DNA from: Kolteria novifilia
GTDB lineage: Bacteria > Planctomycetota > Planctomycetia > Kolteriales > Kolteriaceae
Length of the DNA: 64,000 nt
NCBI GenBank assembly: GCA_007748055.1
Contig: CP036279.1
Location: 5,022,001 to 5,086,000 of the forward strand
Reading direction: 5' to 3'
Below, piece by piece: positions 44,833 to 53,149 of this stretch. The notes under the pieces are model-generated. The model ran no database searches. It had not been told where the DNA came from and worked only from the letters and a program-made list of their open reading frames with translations. A program made the translations under genes and the position numbers. Within the stretch, counting starts at the first letter, position 1, and every line of letters starts with the position of its first letter.

Positions 44833-47418
44833 ATGTCACAATCGCGCCCCTTGCCCTCCCCCGCGAGGAAAGGACCGTCCAGAAGAGACCTCCGTCTCGA
44901 GGCGCTCGAGGATCGAACGGTGATGGATGCCTCCTTCGCCTTCGACGCGGGCATCCTCCACATCACCGGATCCGAGAACGCCGACGAGATCACCGTCGGA
45001 CGCGTCGGGGCCGAGATCGTCATTCTCGACCGGGTCGTCGAAGTCGGACGGGTCGCCAGCCTCCCCGTCGAGCAGATTCGCGTCGACGCGGGTGGAGGGG
45101 ACGACCTCATCGTCGTCGGGTTGGGCGTCGAGCAACCAACCGTCCTCTTCGGAGGATCGGGCAGCGACGTCATCATCAACGACGGCGGAACCTCCCAAAT
45201 CCATGGCGGAGATGGAGACGACACCCTCATGGGTGGGGAGGCCGCCGATGCCATCTTCGGTGGCGCCGGGGACGACTCGATTGACGGCGGCGCCGGCAAG
45301 GACATCCTTCGCGGCGGCGACGGCAATGACATCGTCCAAGGCGGTTTTGGCACCGATCGCGTCGAAGGCAACGCCGGCGACGACCAACTCTTCGGCAACG
45401 AAGGGGTCGATCAGCTCTTCGGAGGACTGGGCAATGACGTCCTCGATGGCGGCGCCAACAACGACGCCTTGTATGGGGACGCCGGTGATGACTCCTTCTT
45501 GCGTGGAGGAGGCAACGACGCGATCGTCGGCGGCATTGGGGAGGACTTCGACGTCGATCAAGGGATCGTGATCGAAGACGAGATGCCCGTCCTGGGCAAT
45601 CTCGCGCTCGGAGCCAACGAGGAATCGGTCGAGACGCTCACCGCCGCGGAAGTTGAGACGCTCCTTCAGCGTGCATCGGCGGCGACATCCAGCAATGACG
45701 CCATCATCGTCGTCGTCGATCGGGTCGGTCGTATCCTCGGTGTCCAGATCGAGGACGGCGTCGCGCCCCAGTTCCAAGTCACGGGCGATGCCCAAGTCTT
45801 CGCCGTGGATGGGGCGGTCGCGAAAGCCCGAACTGGCGCCTTCTTCGCCAACAACGGAGCGCCGCTGACATCGCGAACTGTCGAATTCATCAGCCAAACC
45901 ACGATCACGCAGCGTGAAATCGAGAGCAACCCGAGCGTTGCCGATCCGCTGAGCCGCGGACCGGGCTTCGTCGCTCCCCAGGGTATCGGGGGCCACTTCC
46001 CGCCCGACATCGATTTCACCCCTCACGCGGCCCTCTTCGCCATCGAACATACCAATCGCGACAGCGCGATCCAATCGGGTGTCGATGGCATCATCGGCAC
46101 GGCGGATGACGCGATCCTCGACGGTGTCTTTAACTCCGAATCACTTCCCGGTGGCTTGAGTCCGGCGGTGCTTCCCTTCCCCGAGTCGTTCGGCGGACCG
46201 GGGTATGTCTCGCGCGGCATCGCGACCCTGCCTGGCGGCATCCCGCTCTTCAAGGAGCGCCAGGACGGCTCGGGTAGACTCGATCTCGTCGGCGGTATCG
46301 GCGTCTTCTTCCCGGGAGAGACCGGGTTCGCGAGCGAGGAAAACTCGGCGCTGAGCACCGACTTCGATCCCTCCAAACCCGACCGCTCCCTCGAGGCCGA
46401 GTACATCGCGTTTGTCGCCGCGGGGGGCAGCAGCGGTGGAAACGCCTCCTTCTCGGGACCGGTCGGCAACGCGCCGGCGCTGCCGAACTTCGATCTTCCC
46501 TTCGGCCGCATCGACCTCGACGGCATCACCCTGCCGGTCTACGGACCGGGGAATCCGTTCGAAGGCGTTCAACAACTCGTCGACTTTGGACTGTCGCTTG
46601 GCACCGGTAGCGTCAACGGCGTCACCCTCGCCGCCGCCGATGGCCAGCTCGCTCCGGTCGGGTGGCTGATCGGTCCGCGCGACGCGCCCGATGGCTCGAT
46701 CTCCGCGGCCGAAGTCCAAGCGATCATCGAACAGGGAATCAACCAAGCGACTCTGACCAGGGCCGGCATTCGGCTACCACTTGGCTCGACGGCGGCGATG
46801 GTCCTTTCCGTTTCCGACACCGACGGCAACGTCCTTGGGCTCTTCCGCATGCCCGACGCCACGATCTTCTCGATCGATGTCGCAGTCGCCAAGTCGCGCA
46901 ACACGGCCTATTACGCCGATCCGGCCGCGCTTCAGCCCATCGACCAGATTCCGGGAGTCGCACCGGGCGTGGCCTTCTCCAACAGGACGATTCGCTTCTT
47001 GGCCGAACCCCAGTTCCCCTCGGGGATCGACGGCAACCCGCCCCCCTTCTCGATTCTCACCGATGGGGGCGTCGATCCGGAGACCGGAGCCTCGATCGGG
47101 CCGCCCATGTCCGCCGACGACTTCACGTCGGTGATGGGCCATGACGCCTTCTTCCCGAACACGAACTTCCGCGACCCGGACAACATCGCCAACCAGAACG
47201 GGATCGTCTTCTTTCCGGGAAGCACGGCCATCTTCAAGAATGGCCAACTCGTCGGCGGGTTGGGGGTCAGCGGTGACGGCGTGGAGCAGGACGATGTCGT
47301 CACGTTCGTGGGCGCCCAGGGCTTCATGCCCCCGACGAATCAACGGCCGGACGAGTCATTCTTCCAGGACGTTCGCCTGCCCTACCTCAAGTTCAACCGG
47401 AATCCGAACCGATTGTAA
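44833..47418 (+). CDS. RTX-repeat protein with two GlcG/HbpS-like domains
   Basis: An 861-residue protein with ATG preceded by GAGGT. The N-terminus RRDLRLEALEDRTVMDA is the LE-LEDR variant of the planctomycete LEPR-XLL motif. Residues ~50-240 contain GGxGxDxxx calcium-binding repeats (GGAGDDSIDGGAGKDILRGG). Two GlcG/HbpS-like domains follow: LTAAEVETLLQRASAA with VFAVDGAVAKARTGAFFA (~265-360), and ISAAEVQAIIEQGINQAT with FSIDVAVAKSRNTAYYA (~620-720). HbpS-type domains bind heme or related cofactors in some bacteria. Calcium-dependent attachment plus heme handling beside a multiheme cytochrome is a plausible but unproven pairing. No transmembrane anchor is apparent. Confidence 0.83.
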   Translation: MSQSRPLPSPARKGPSRRDLRLEALEDRTVMDASFAFDAGILHITGSENADEITVGRVGAEIVILDRVVEVGRVASLPVEQIRVDAGGGDDLIVVGLGVEQPTVLFGGSGSDVIINDGGTSQIHGGDGDDTLMGGEAADAIFGGAGDDSIDGGAGKDILRGGDGNDIVQGGFGTDRVEGNAGDDQLFGNEGVDQLFGGLGNDVLDGGANNDALYGDAGDDSFLRGGGNDAIVGGIGEDFDVDQGIVIEDEMPVLGNLALGANEESVETLTAAEVETLLQRASAATSSNDAIIVVVDRVGRILGVQIEDGVAPQFQVTGDAQVFAVDGAVAKARTGAFFANNGAPLTSRTVEFISQTTITQREIESNPSVADPLSRGPGFVAPQGIGGHFPPDIDFTPHAALFAIEHTNRDSAIQSGVDGIIGTADDAILDGVFNSESLPGGLSPAVLPFPESFGGPGYVSRGIATLPGGIPLFKERQDGSGRLDLVGGIGVFFPGETGFASEENSALSTDFDPSKPDRSLEAEYIAFVAAGGSSGGNASFSGPVGNAPALPNFDLPFGRIDLDGITLPVYGPGNPFEGVQQLVDFGLSLGTGSVNGVTLAAADGQLAPVGWLIGPRDAPDGSISAAEVQAIIEQGINQATLTRAGIRLPLGSTAAMVLSVSDTDGNVLGLFRMPDATIFSIDVAVAKSRNTAYYADPAALQPIDQIPGVAPGVAFSNRTIRFLAEPQFPSGIDGNPPPFSILTDGGVDPETGASIGPPMSADDFTSVMGHDAFFPNTNFRDPDNIANQNGIVFFPGSTAIFKNGQLVGGLGVSGDGVEQDDVVTFVGAQGFMPPTNQRPDESFFQDVRLPYLKFNRNPNRL

Positions 47419-47465
47419 AGATAGGCAACCCCGCAAGGACGAACTTGGCGGCGAAAGGCTCCCTT

Positions 47466-47882
47466 ATGAGACGTCCATTGACATACTGTCTGTCCCTCAC
47501 GCTCCTGCTCGCGGGGTCGGCACTCGGTTCTCAGCACGAGAAGCACAAACAGAAGACGCTCCCGAAACGACAGGCCAAGCAAGCCTGCGCCCACACGCAA
47601 CGCCGTGCGGGTTGCCCGCAGAACGTCGCATGCTATGCGAAGATCCCCTATCGATACGGTTATCGGGGAGGTTGGGTCGGCGGCGGAGCCCCTCGGTTCT
47701 GTCGTCGCCGTCCCGCGAGTCCCTGTGAAGGAACGTGGGGACAGGACTACAACGGGATTTGCCGCAAGCGGAGCATCTTCCTCGGCTGGTTCTGCAAACC
47801 GCACTACCAGGCAGGTCTCGGCTCCTACGAGTCCGAAGGTGGCCCTCACGTCCCGATGCCACCCGTTCTCAAGGAGTTCTAG
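47466..47882 (+). CDS. Small secreted Cys-rich protein of unknown function
   Basis: A 138-residue protein with a clear signal peptide (MRRPLTYCLSLTLLLAGSAL, cleavage near GSQ), a basic Lys/His/Gln segment, then a Cys-rich region (CAHTQRRAGCPQNVACYAK, CRRRPASPCEG, GWFCKPH) and a Tyr/Gly-rich stretch. The TTG at 47445 is an alternative start, but the signal peptide favours 47466. I do not recognise the family. Its TAG stop lies inside the terminal repeat of MITE-like copy 2, so the last residues may be element-derived. Confidence 0.62.
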   Translation: MRRPLTYCLSLTLLLAGSALGSQHEKHKQKTLPKRQAKQACAHTQRRAGCPQNVACYAKIPYRYGYRGGWVGGGAPRFCRRRPASPCEGTWGQDYNGICRKRSIFLGWFCKPHYQAGLGSYESEGGPHVPMPPVLKEF

Positions 47883-48114
47883 GCTTCGACTCAAGAATTG
47901 ATCGTCGGCACGAGGATCACTCAGCGAGTGGGTGCGGGACGAGAAAGGCGAAGCCAAGACCGTCAAGGTCTTGGCGCCCATGACTCAAGGCGAATCCGCG
48001 GGATCGGACCAGGGCGCCAAGCTACCTTGTAGCGCTTGGCTTGATCTAGCCCGACAAAGTCCCGCGCCGACGTAGCCAGCCAAAGCCAGAGTCGACTCTT
48101 GAGGCGAATTCTAG
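47879..48114. repeat. MITE-like element, family B copy 2 (236 bp)
   Basis: Starts CTAGGCTTCGACTCAAGAAT and ends GACTCTTGAGGCGAATTCTAG, the imperfect reverse complement. It shares CAAAGTCCCGCGCCGACG and AGCCAGCCAAAGCCAGAG with copy 1, plus an extra ~70 bp with an inner inverted repeat (GACCGTCAAGGTCTTGGCGCC region). It fills the space between two convergent genes and contributes the stop codon of the upstream one. Confidence 0.8.
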
Positions 48115-48130
48115 TCGACGGCCGAAGCCG

Positions 48131-49210
48131 CTATCGCTGGAACATCACGCGAAGAAACAACCCGTCGATCGTCAGGTCGCTCGATTCCTCGACGACTTTG
48201 CCGACGTTGATGTCGTCCGTGAAGGACGGCTGTCGATTGAGACCGAACCAATTGACGATCTCGTAGCCGAGCCGCACCTGGGCGTGCTTCCACGTCCAGG
48301 CGATGCCGACCGCTAGTTCGCCGATCGGAACGACTTGGTCGTAGTCCTGTTCGAAAGTCACCACGGTCATCTGACCGTCGTTGGCGGTCTCATTCCACTG
48401 AGTCTTGGTATCGCCGACGAGAAGCGAAGCCCCCGCCCTTCCAAACAAGGAGAGAGCCGCTCCTTCGAATGGGCGAAAATCTCCCTCGCCAGCCAAACGA
48501 AGTCCGCCGCCGCGAAAACGACTGGGTACCGAGACCTGGGTCCGGTTGAAGTTCTGCCCATCGTAGAGCGTGTCGAAACGCTGATCGATGATCCCCACGC
48601 GACCGCCGGCAATGAGCCTGGTCTGCAACGTGTCCTGAATGGTGGCGAAGGCACGCGACCACTCGAGATCGATCACGTCGTAGTCGAGACTAGCGGTGGA
48701 ACTGGCGAAATTGGCGAAGGGAGTACTCGTCGGGTGAGCCAACGTCGCGATCACCCGTTCTCCCGGCTGGGCGCTGACGCTCCCCTTCGCCGACGAGTGA
48801 AGATACGTGTAGAAGACTCCCAACCGACTCGCACGACTTCCACTCGTCAGGCCACCGCCGATACGCAAGCCGCTGTTGGCCGGAAGCGAGAGGTCGATCA
48901 ACTCACCATTCGGAGCATTGATGGCAATGTTCTGATCGAGGATCGCATAGTCCAGGTTTAGACGCCGCGGTTTCAGAAAGAGGTAGTCGGCCTCCACGAA
49001 CCACGACGGTCTCCCACCCGGGCAACGGTCGATCAACGTCGCGTCGTGCGAATCGACCACGTGAACCGTTTGGTCCGTGAACTCCGTGGAAATGTATTCG
49101 GCGTCCGCCGGCGTCGCGGGCACCTGGACCTGGGCGCTCGCGTCGCTCGCAAAGCAAGTGAACAGCGCGAAGGCTCCCAACCATCGACCGATCTGTCGTC
49201 GCATTCTCAT
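48131..49210 (-). CDS. Lpg1974/BBP7-like outer-membrane beta-barrel protein
   Basis: A 359-residue protein with a signal peptide (MRMRRQIGRWLGAFALFTCF..SDASA). After ~40 residues comes WFVEADYLFLKPRRLNLDYA, the hallmark opening of planctomycete Lpg1974-type barrels, then GLRIGGGLTSGSRASRLGVF and TYLHSSAKGSV. Alternating strands continue to the C-terminal FLRVMFQR, whose penultimate aromatic region is barrel-like. Related proteins are pore-forming or abundant outer-membrane proteins; no substrate is known. The start is supported by signal-peptide position. It is convergent with the small secreted gene across MITE-like copy 2. Confidence 0.8.
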   Translation of the reverse strand: MRMRRQIGRWLGAFALFTCFASDASAQVQVPATPADAEYISTEFTDQTVHVVDSHDATLIDRCPGGRPSWFVEADYLFLKPRRLNLDYAILDQNIAINAPNGELIDLSLPANSGLRIGGGLTSGSRASRLGVFYTYLHSSAKGSVSAQPGERVIATLAHPTSTPFANFASSTASLDYDVIDLEWSRAFATIQDTLQTRLIAGGRVGIIDQRFDTLYDGQNFNRTQVSVPSRFRGGGLRLAGEGDFRPFEGAALSLFGRAGASLLVGDTKTQWNETANDGQMTVVTFEQDYDQVVPIGELAVGIAWTWKHAQVRLGYEIVNWFGLNRQPSFTDDINVGKVVEESSDLTIDGLFLRVMFQR

Positions 49211-49422
49211 GGACCTTTCCCCACGGAGAACCGTAGCGGTGTCTCGACACCGGGCCTGGCTTGGCTATCGACGTCCACCCCCAAACAGGGACGCCACCGA
49301 CGTCGAGAAGGAGGGTTCGTCCCCCCTCCTCGCCCTGTGCGTGTTTTCTTGGAAGTGCGCCGGATAGCAGCATCCGACCGATGAATCAACCTCAACTCAG
49401 GACTCGAGGGGCGGTGGCGTCA

Positions 49423-49532
49423 CTAGGCGTCGTCTCAAGAGTAGATCGTTGGCCCGAGGCTCAGCGAGTCGAGGCATCCCGACAGAGTCCCGCGCCAACG
49501 TAGCCAGAGCCAACGTTTGGGACGGAGCCTAG
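49423..49532. repeat. MITE-like element, family B copy 3 (110 bp)
   Basis: Starts CTAGGCGTCGTCTCAAGAGT and ends CGTTTGGGACGGAGCCTAG. The interior retains GCCCGAGGCTCAGCGAG and GAGTCCCGCGCCAACGTAG but lacks ~55 bp found in copy 1. It lies in the 640-bp gap between the Lpg1974-like gene and the first pentaheme gene and directly abuts a family A repeat. Confidence 0.8.
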
Positions 49533-49534
49533 TA

Positions 49535-49616
49535 CACCGTCAAACGTCTAACTTCGGGTTGCCGGTGACGTAACTCGTTCTCACTGGCTGACAAGCAGCC
49601 AGTGGCACCCGAACAC
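49535..49616. repeat. Family A dispersed repeat, copy 3 (inverted)
   Basis: CACCGTCAAACGTCTAACTT then CGGGTTGCCGGTGACGTAACT and CACTGGCTGACAAGCAGCCA. It is the reverse complement of the copy at 30210-30284 with few differences. It begins 2 bp after MITE-like copy 3. Confidence 0.8.
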
Positions 49617-49852
49617 TAGGTCTTGACGGGGAACTTGTCCCTCTCTCGGCGGGAGACGAGACGACGCCTCCCTTCGACGGGTGTCGACATCCGCCATGGG
49701 AAGCGGGGAAGACTTGCGAACCGAAGCGGTCTTGCGAGAACACGATCCGATCCCGGCTGGGAAAGGTGCCGGGACATCCATCAGAATTGGTATGCTTTAG
49801 CTAGCGTCTCCAAATCCAATGCGGCGAGACCGATCTTGTTTCATGCCAGGCC

Positions 49853-51379
49853 ATGGCAATGGACGAATCAACTTCCATGTACCAAGATCGCGCGAGTATC
49901 GAACGACTTGCCTCCCCCGCCCAAGGGTCGCTCTGGCGCCTGCTGGCCGCCTTGGCCGTCTTGGGCACGGGTATCGCCGTCGTGGTCGGTGGCCATCGCG
50001 TCGCCCGATCGGAAGTCCCGGCCGTTGAGTCCACGCCCATTCCCCAGTTCATCGGCGTCGACTCTTGTGCCTCGGCGTCCTGCCACGGTGATGTCGGTTC
50101 CGCGGCCGACAGCTCCTGCGCCTACACCACGTGGGCCAGCAACGATCCGCACGCGCGAGCCTATCAGGTGCTGTTCAACGAACGCTCTCAACAGATGCTC
50201 TCGCGATTGGGCATCGCCGTCGACGACACCGCATCGCCCGCGTACTTCCAGGCATTGCGTGAACAACGGTGCCTCTATTGCCACGGCACCGCGACTCCAA
50301 GCGATGGTGGCGTCGAGCCCGACGAGGCGATCGTCAGCCAGGGCGTCGGATGCGAAATGTGTCACGGTCCCGCACGGCAATGGCTGCTCCCACATTTTCA
50401 GGATCCTCATTGGAGCGACCGCGGCCCCGCCGAAAAGTCGCGATTGGGGATGGTCGACATGGCCAACTTGCCGCTTCGCGTGCGAACATGCACCAAGTGC
50501 CACGTGGGCGCCAGCGGCATGGACGTCAACCACGACCTCATCGCCGCGGGCCATCCTCGCTTGACGTTCGAAGCGGCCGCATACCACGCGCTGTGGCCAA
50601 AGCACTGGGATTACGCGGAGCAGCGACTCGCCGACCCGGGCTTGCCGACCCAACTCTGGAAGATCGGCCAGCAACAGTCGGCCGTCGCCGCGACGGAGCT
50701 GCTGCACCAGCGTGCCCAGCATGCCGCTGATGGCGGAACCTGGCCCGAACTGGCGGAGTACGACTGTTACGCCTGTCATCACAGTTTGGCGGACCAAGCC
50801 TGGCGAAAGCGACGCTACGAGTCCGAAGGCCTGACCGGTGGGCTCCCCTGGAACGAATGGTACACGGCCATGCTCCCGTCGCTTGCGACCGGGACGGCTT
50901 CTCCACAAGCTCACGCGGCGCTGAACTCCCTGAAGAAGCTGCGAAACGCGATGACCAAGGGGGACTATCCCACGCCGTCGGCCCAGCAAGTTGCCGACAC
51001 TTCGCGCGAGGCACTCAACCGTCTTCAGGATTGGATCGCGTCCGAAGCGGCGGCCCCAGTCGTCACCGGCGAGTTGATCGCCGCGGTGGGCGAGTCGGGA
51101 CCGACGAGCGATCTCGGAACTTGGGACGCGATGACGCAACGTTATCTCGCCCTCGTCGCCTTGGCCGATGGAGCGCGCGTCCCATTGTCGGATCCCGTGT
51201 ATGAGGATCTGCGAAAGCTGCGGAAATTGCTCACTTTTCCGACGGTTCGCGAGTCTATCGACCAAAAACGACGAACGATTGATTACGATAGTCCAGCAAC
51301 GTTCGAACCTCGAGATGTCCAGCAACTGCTCGAGAAGATCGAGAGCCGACTAATAGCCAACGACGCGAACGAGCCATGA
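49853..51379 (+). CDS. Pentaheme c-type cytochrome (c554-like)
   Basis: A 508-residue periplasmic electron carrier with an N-terminal anchor (LWRLLAALAVLGTGIAVVVG). Five heme sites: the first is CX4CH (CASASCH), then CLYCH, CEMCHGP, CTKCH and CYACHH. Between sites 4 and 5 lies VNHDLIAAGHPRLTFEAAAY, a conserved His-bearing segment shared with two further cytochromes here (51376 and 53150) that likely supplies distal ligands. The C-terminal ~180 residues are helical and heme-free. It is translationally coupled to the next gene (ATGA overlap). Its partners and substrate are unknown; similarity to c554/HAO-like cytochromes is by motif only. Confidence 0.87.
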   Translation: MAMDESTSMYQDRASIERLASPAQGSLWRLLAALAVLGTGIAVVVGGHRVARSEVPAVESTPIPQFIGVDSCASASCHGDVGSAADSSCAYTTWASNDPHARAYQVLFNERSQQMLSRLGIAVDDTASPAYFQALREQRCLYCHGTATPSDGGVEPDEAIVSQGVGCEMCHGPARQWLLPHFQDPHWSDRGPAEKSRLGMVDMANLPLRVRTCTKCHVGASGMDVNHDLIAAGHPRLTFEAAAYHALWPKHWDYAEQRLADPGLPTQLWKIGQQQSAVAATELLHQRAQHAADGGTWPELAEYDCYACHHSLADQAWRKRRYESEGLTGGLPWNEWYTAMLPSLATGTASPQAHAALNSLKKLRNAMTKGDYPTPSAQQVADTSREALNRLQDWIASEAAAPVVTGELIAAVGESGPTSDLGTWDAMTQRYLALVALADGARVPLSDPVYEDLRKLRKLLTFPTVRESIDQKRRTIDYDSPATFEPRDVQQLLEKIESRLIANDANEP

Positions 51380-52980
51380 AACAAGCCTCTCTCTTCCGAC
51401 TGCGACTGATGCTCCTTGCGGCCCTGCTCTGCTCGGCGGGAGTCGTCTTCGAAAACCAACTCCTGGGAAGCGACCCACCGGCGCGTCTGGAACTCACCGC
51501 GCCCGCCTACCATCCCGAGGACAAGTTCCTCGGCGTCAAGGAGTGCCACCTTTGTCATCGCCGCGGGGCGGAAGACAATGCGTGGGTTCGCCTCGACGAA
51601 GTTCATCGTTGGGAGTCGATGGACCGGCATTCCCAAGCCTACAAGACGCTCGAGTCGGAACGTTCGGCGACGATGATCGAGATCCTTCGTCGCTCGGATC
51701 GAGGCTGGTCGGACAAGCCGGCCTACCAGCAAGATCGCTGCCTGAATTGTCACGCCCTCAACTGTCCGGTGGAACTCCGCGGGGAGCGTTTCGAGATCAG
51801 CAACGGCATTGGCTGCGGCGCGTGCCATGGTCCGTCGGAGCGTTGGTTGATTCAACACCACCGCACCAACTGGCGCACCGAATCGGAAGAGAAGAAGCAG
51901 AGTCTCGGCATGATTCCGCTTCAGAACCCGGCGGTGAAGACGAAGCTCTGCCTCTCTTGTCACCTCGGCAATACGGCTGAGGGCAAGGTCGTCACTCACG
52001 AGATGTACGCGGCCGGGCACCCCATTCTGCCCGGGTTTGAAGTGGAGACCTACAGCGATCTCGAGCCGCCCCACTGGAGAACGCTTCACCAGAAGCTACT
52101 CGAACTGGGCGCCGACGACGAGAAGGAACGCGAGCAGATCGAGAAGGTGATCAAGGCTCGGAACAAGGACTTCGCCGACTACGAACGAGCGACGACGGTT
52201 CTCGTTGGGGGAGTGATCGGGCTGCGTCAGACCGTGATGCTCTTGGGAACTCAAGCCCATCTCGCCGACGAGGCGCTGCATCGTCCGAAGAAAGATGGCG
52301 TGTCGAGCGACATGCCCGCCTGGCCCCGACTCGCCCAGTTCGACTGCGCGGCCTGCCACCACGACCTACGCCAGCCGAGTTGGCGCATCCGTCGCGGCTT
52401 CACCGGCAAGCCGGGACGCCCGGGCATCCGACAGTGGCCGACGGCGCTTACCAAACTCGCCATCGTTCACCTCGGCCGGACTCCGGACGAGGCCGATGAG
52501 GAGATCGCCAAGGGACTCAAACCCCTGCGAGAGGCACTCGACCAGCAGCCCTTCGGCCGACCCGAACGGATCGCCGCCGCCGCGGACACCGTCCTGGCTT
52601 GGGCCGACCAGTTGCTCAAGGAAATCAACGCGAAGAAACTCGACGACGCTGCCGCCGAACGGCTCTTGAGCGAGATCTGCCTCCTTGGCGGCAAGGAAAT
52701 TCTCGACTTCGACTCGGCACGGCAGTTGGCGTGGGCCTATCGAGTGACATCCGAGGAAATGGCTCAGCGAAGCCGCATGGAGCCGACCTCGGCAGAGAGT
52801 TCGATCCTCGCGCAACTCAACAAGGAACTCTACTTGGGACTTGCTCCCGGTCGGGAACGCAAGCAAACCGCCATCGAGGCGAAAGAGTGGGCGACCGACT
52901 ACGCCACTCGTCTCCAGGCCAGAATGGACTACGACCCCGAGCGAGTTCAGAAGCTCTTCGCCCGCCTAGCAGCCCGTTGA
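51376..52980 (+). CDS. Pentaheme c-type cytochrome
   Basis: A 534-residue exported cytochrome with a signal segment (LRLMLLAALLCSAGVVF). Heme sites are CHLCHRR, CLNCH, CGACHGP, CLSCH and CAACHHD, all CxxCH, unlike the coupled upstream paralogue whose first site is CX4CH. The region THEMYAAGHPILPGFEVETY corresponds to VNHDLIAAGHPRL in the paralogues, with the His-Ala-Gly-His-Pro pattern kept. The C-terminal part is helical. The 4-bp ATGA overlap shows both cytochromes are made in fixed proportion, perhaps as a heterodimeric relay. No catalytic site for a known substrate is visible. Confidence 0.87.
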   Translation: MKQASLFRLRLMLLAALLCSAGVVFENQLLGSDPPARLELTAPAYHPEDKFLGVKECHLCHRRGAEDNAWVRLDEVHRWESMDRHSQAYKTLESERSATMIEILRRSDRGWSDKPAYQQDRCLNCHALNCPVELRGERFEISNGIGCGACHGPSERWLIQHHRTNWRTESEEKKQSLGMIPLQNPAVKTKLCLSCHLGNTAEGKVVTHEMYAAGHPILPGFEVETYSDLEPPHWRTLHQKLLELGADDEKEREQIEKVIKARNKDFADYERATTVLVGGVIGLRQTVMLLGTQAHLADEALHRPKKDGVSSDMPAWPRLAQFDCAACHHDLRQPSWRIRRGFTGKPGRPGIRQWPTALTKLAIVHLGRTPDEADEEIAKGLKPLREALDQQPFGRPERIAAAADTVLAWADQLLKEINAKKLDDAAAERLLSEICLLGGKEILDFDSARQLAWAYRVTSEEMAQRSRMEPTSAESSILAQLNKELYLGLAPGRERKQTAIEAKEWATDYATRLQARMDYDPERVQKLFARLAAR

Positions 52981-53030
52981 TCTATTCGCTGCCCACTCGT
53001 GCGGGAGTGTGCTGAATCAGGGGCGTTTTC

Positions 53031-53065
53031 GGCATGCCCCCACGTCCAGCGTGGGCATGGCACCC
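53031..53065. repeat. Single family C palindromic repeat
   Basis: GGCATGCCCCCACGTCCAGC then GTGGGCATGGCACCC. The GGCATGCCC..GTGGGCATG arms form a hairpin. It lies between the convergent stop codons of the pentaheme genes and may serve as a two-way transcription end. Confidence 0.6.
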
Positions 53066-53149
53066 AACGTTTCTTGGGCAATGAATTAGCCAATCAGGAC
53101 ACTAGAAGCGATCGTCGTTTCGGCCAAGCCGGACCAACCGTCGAAGTAA

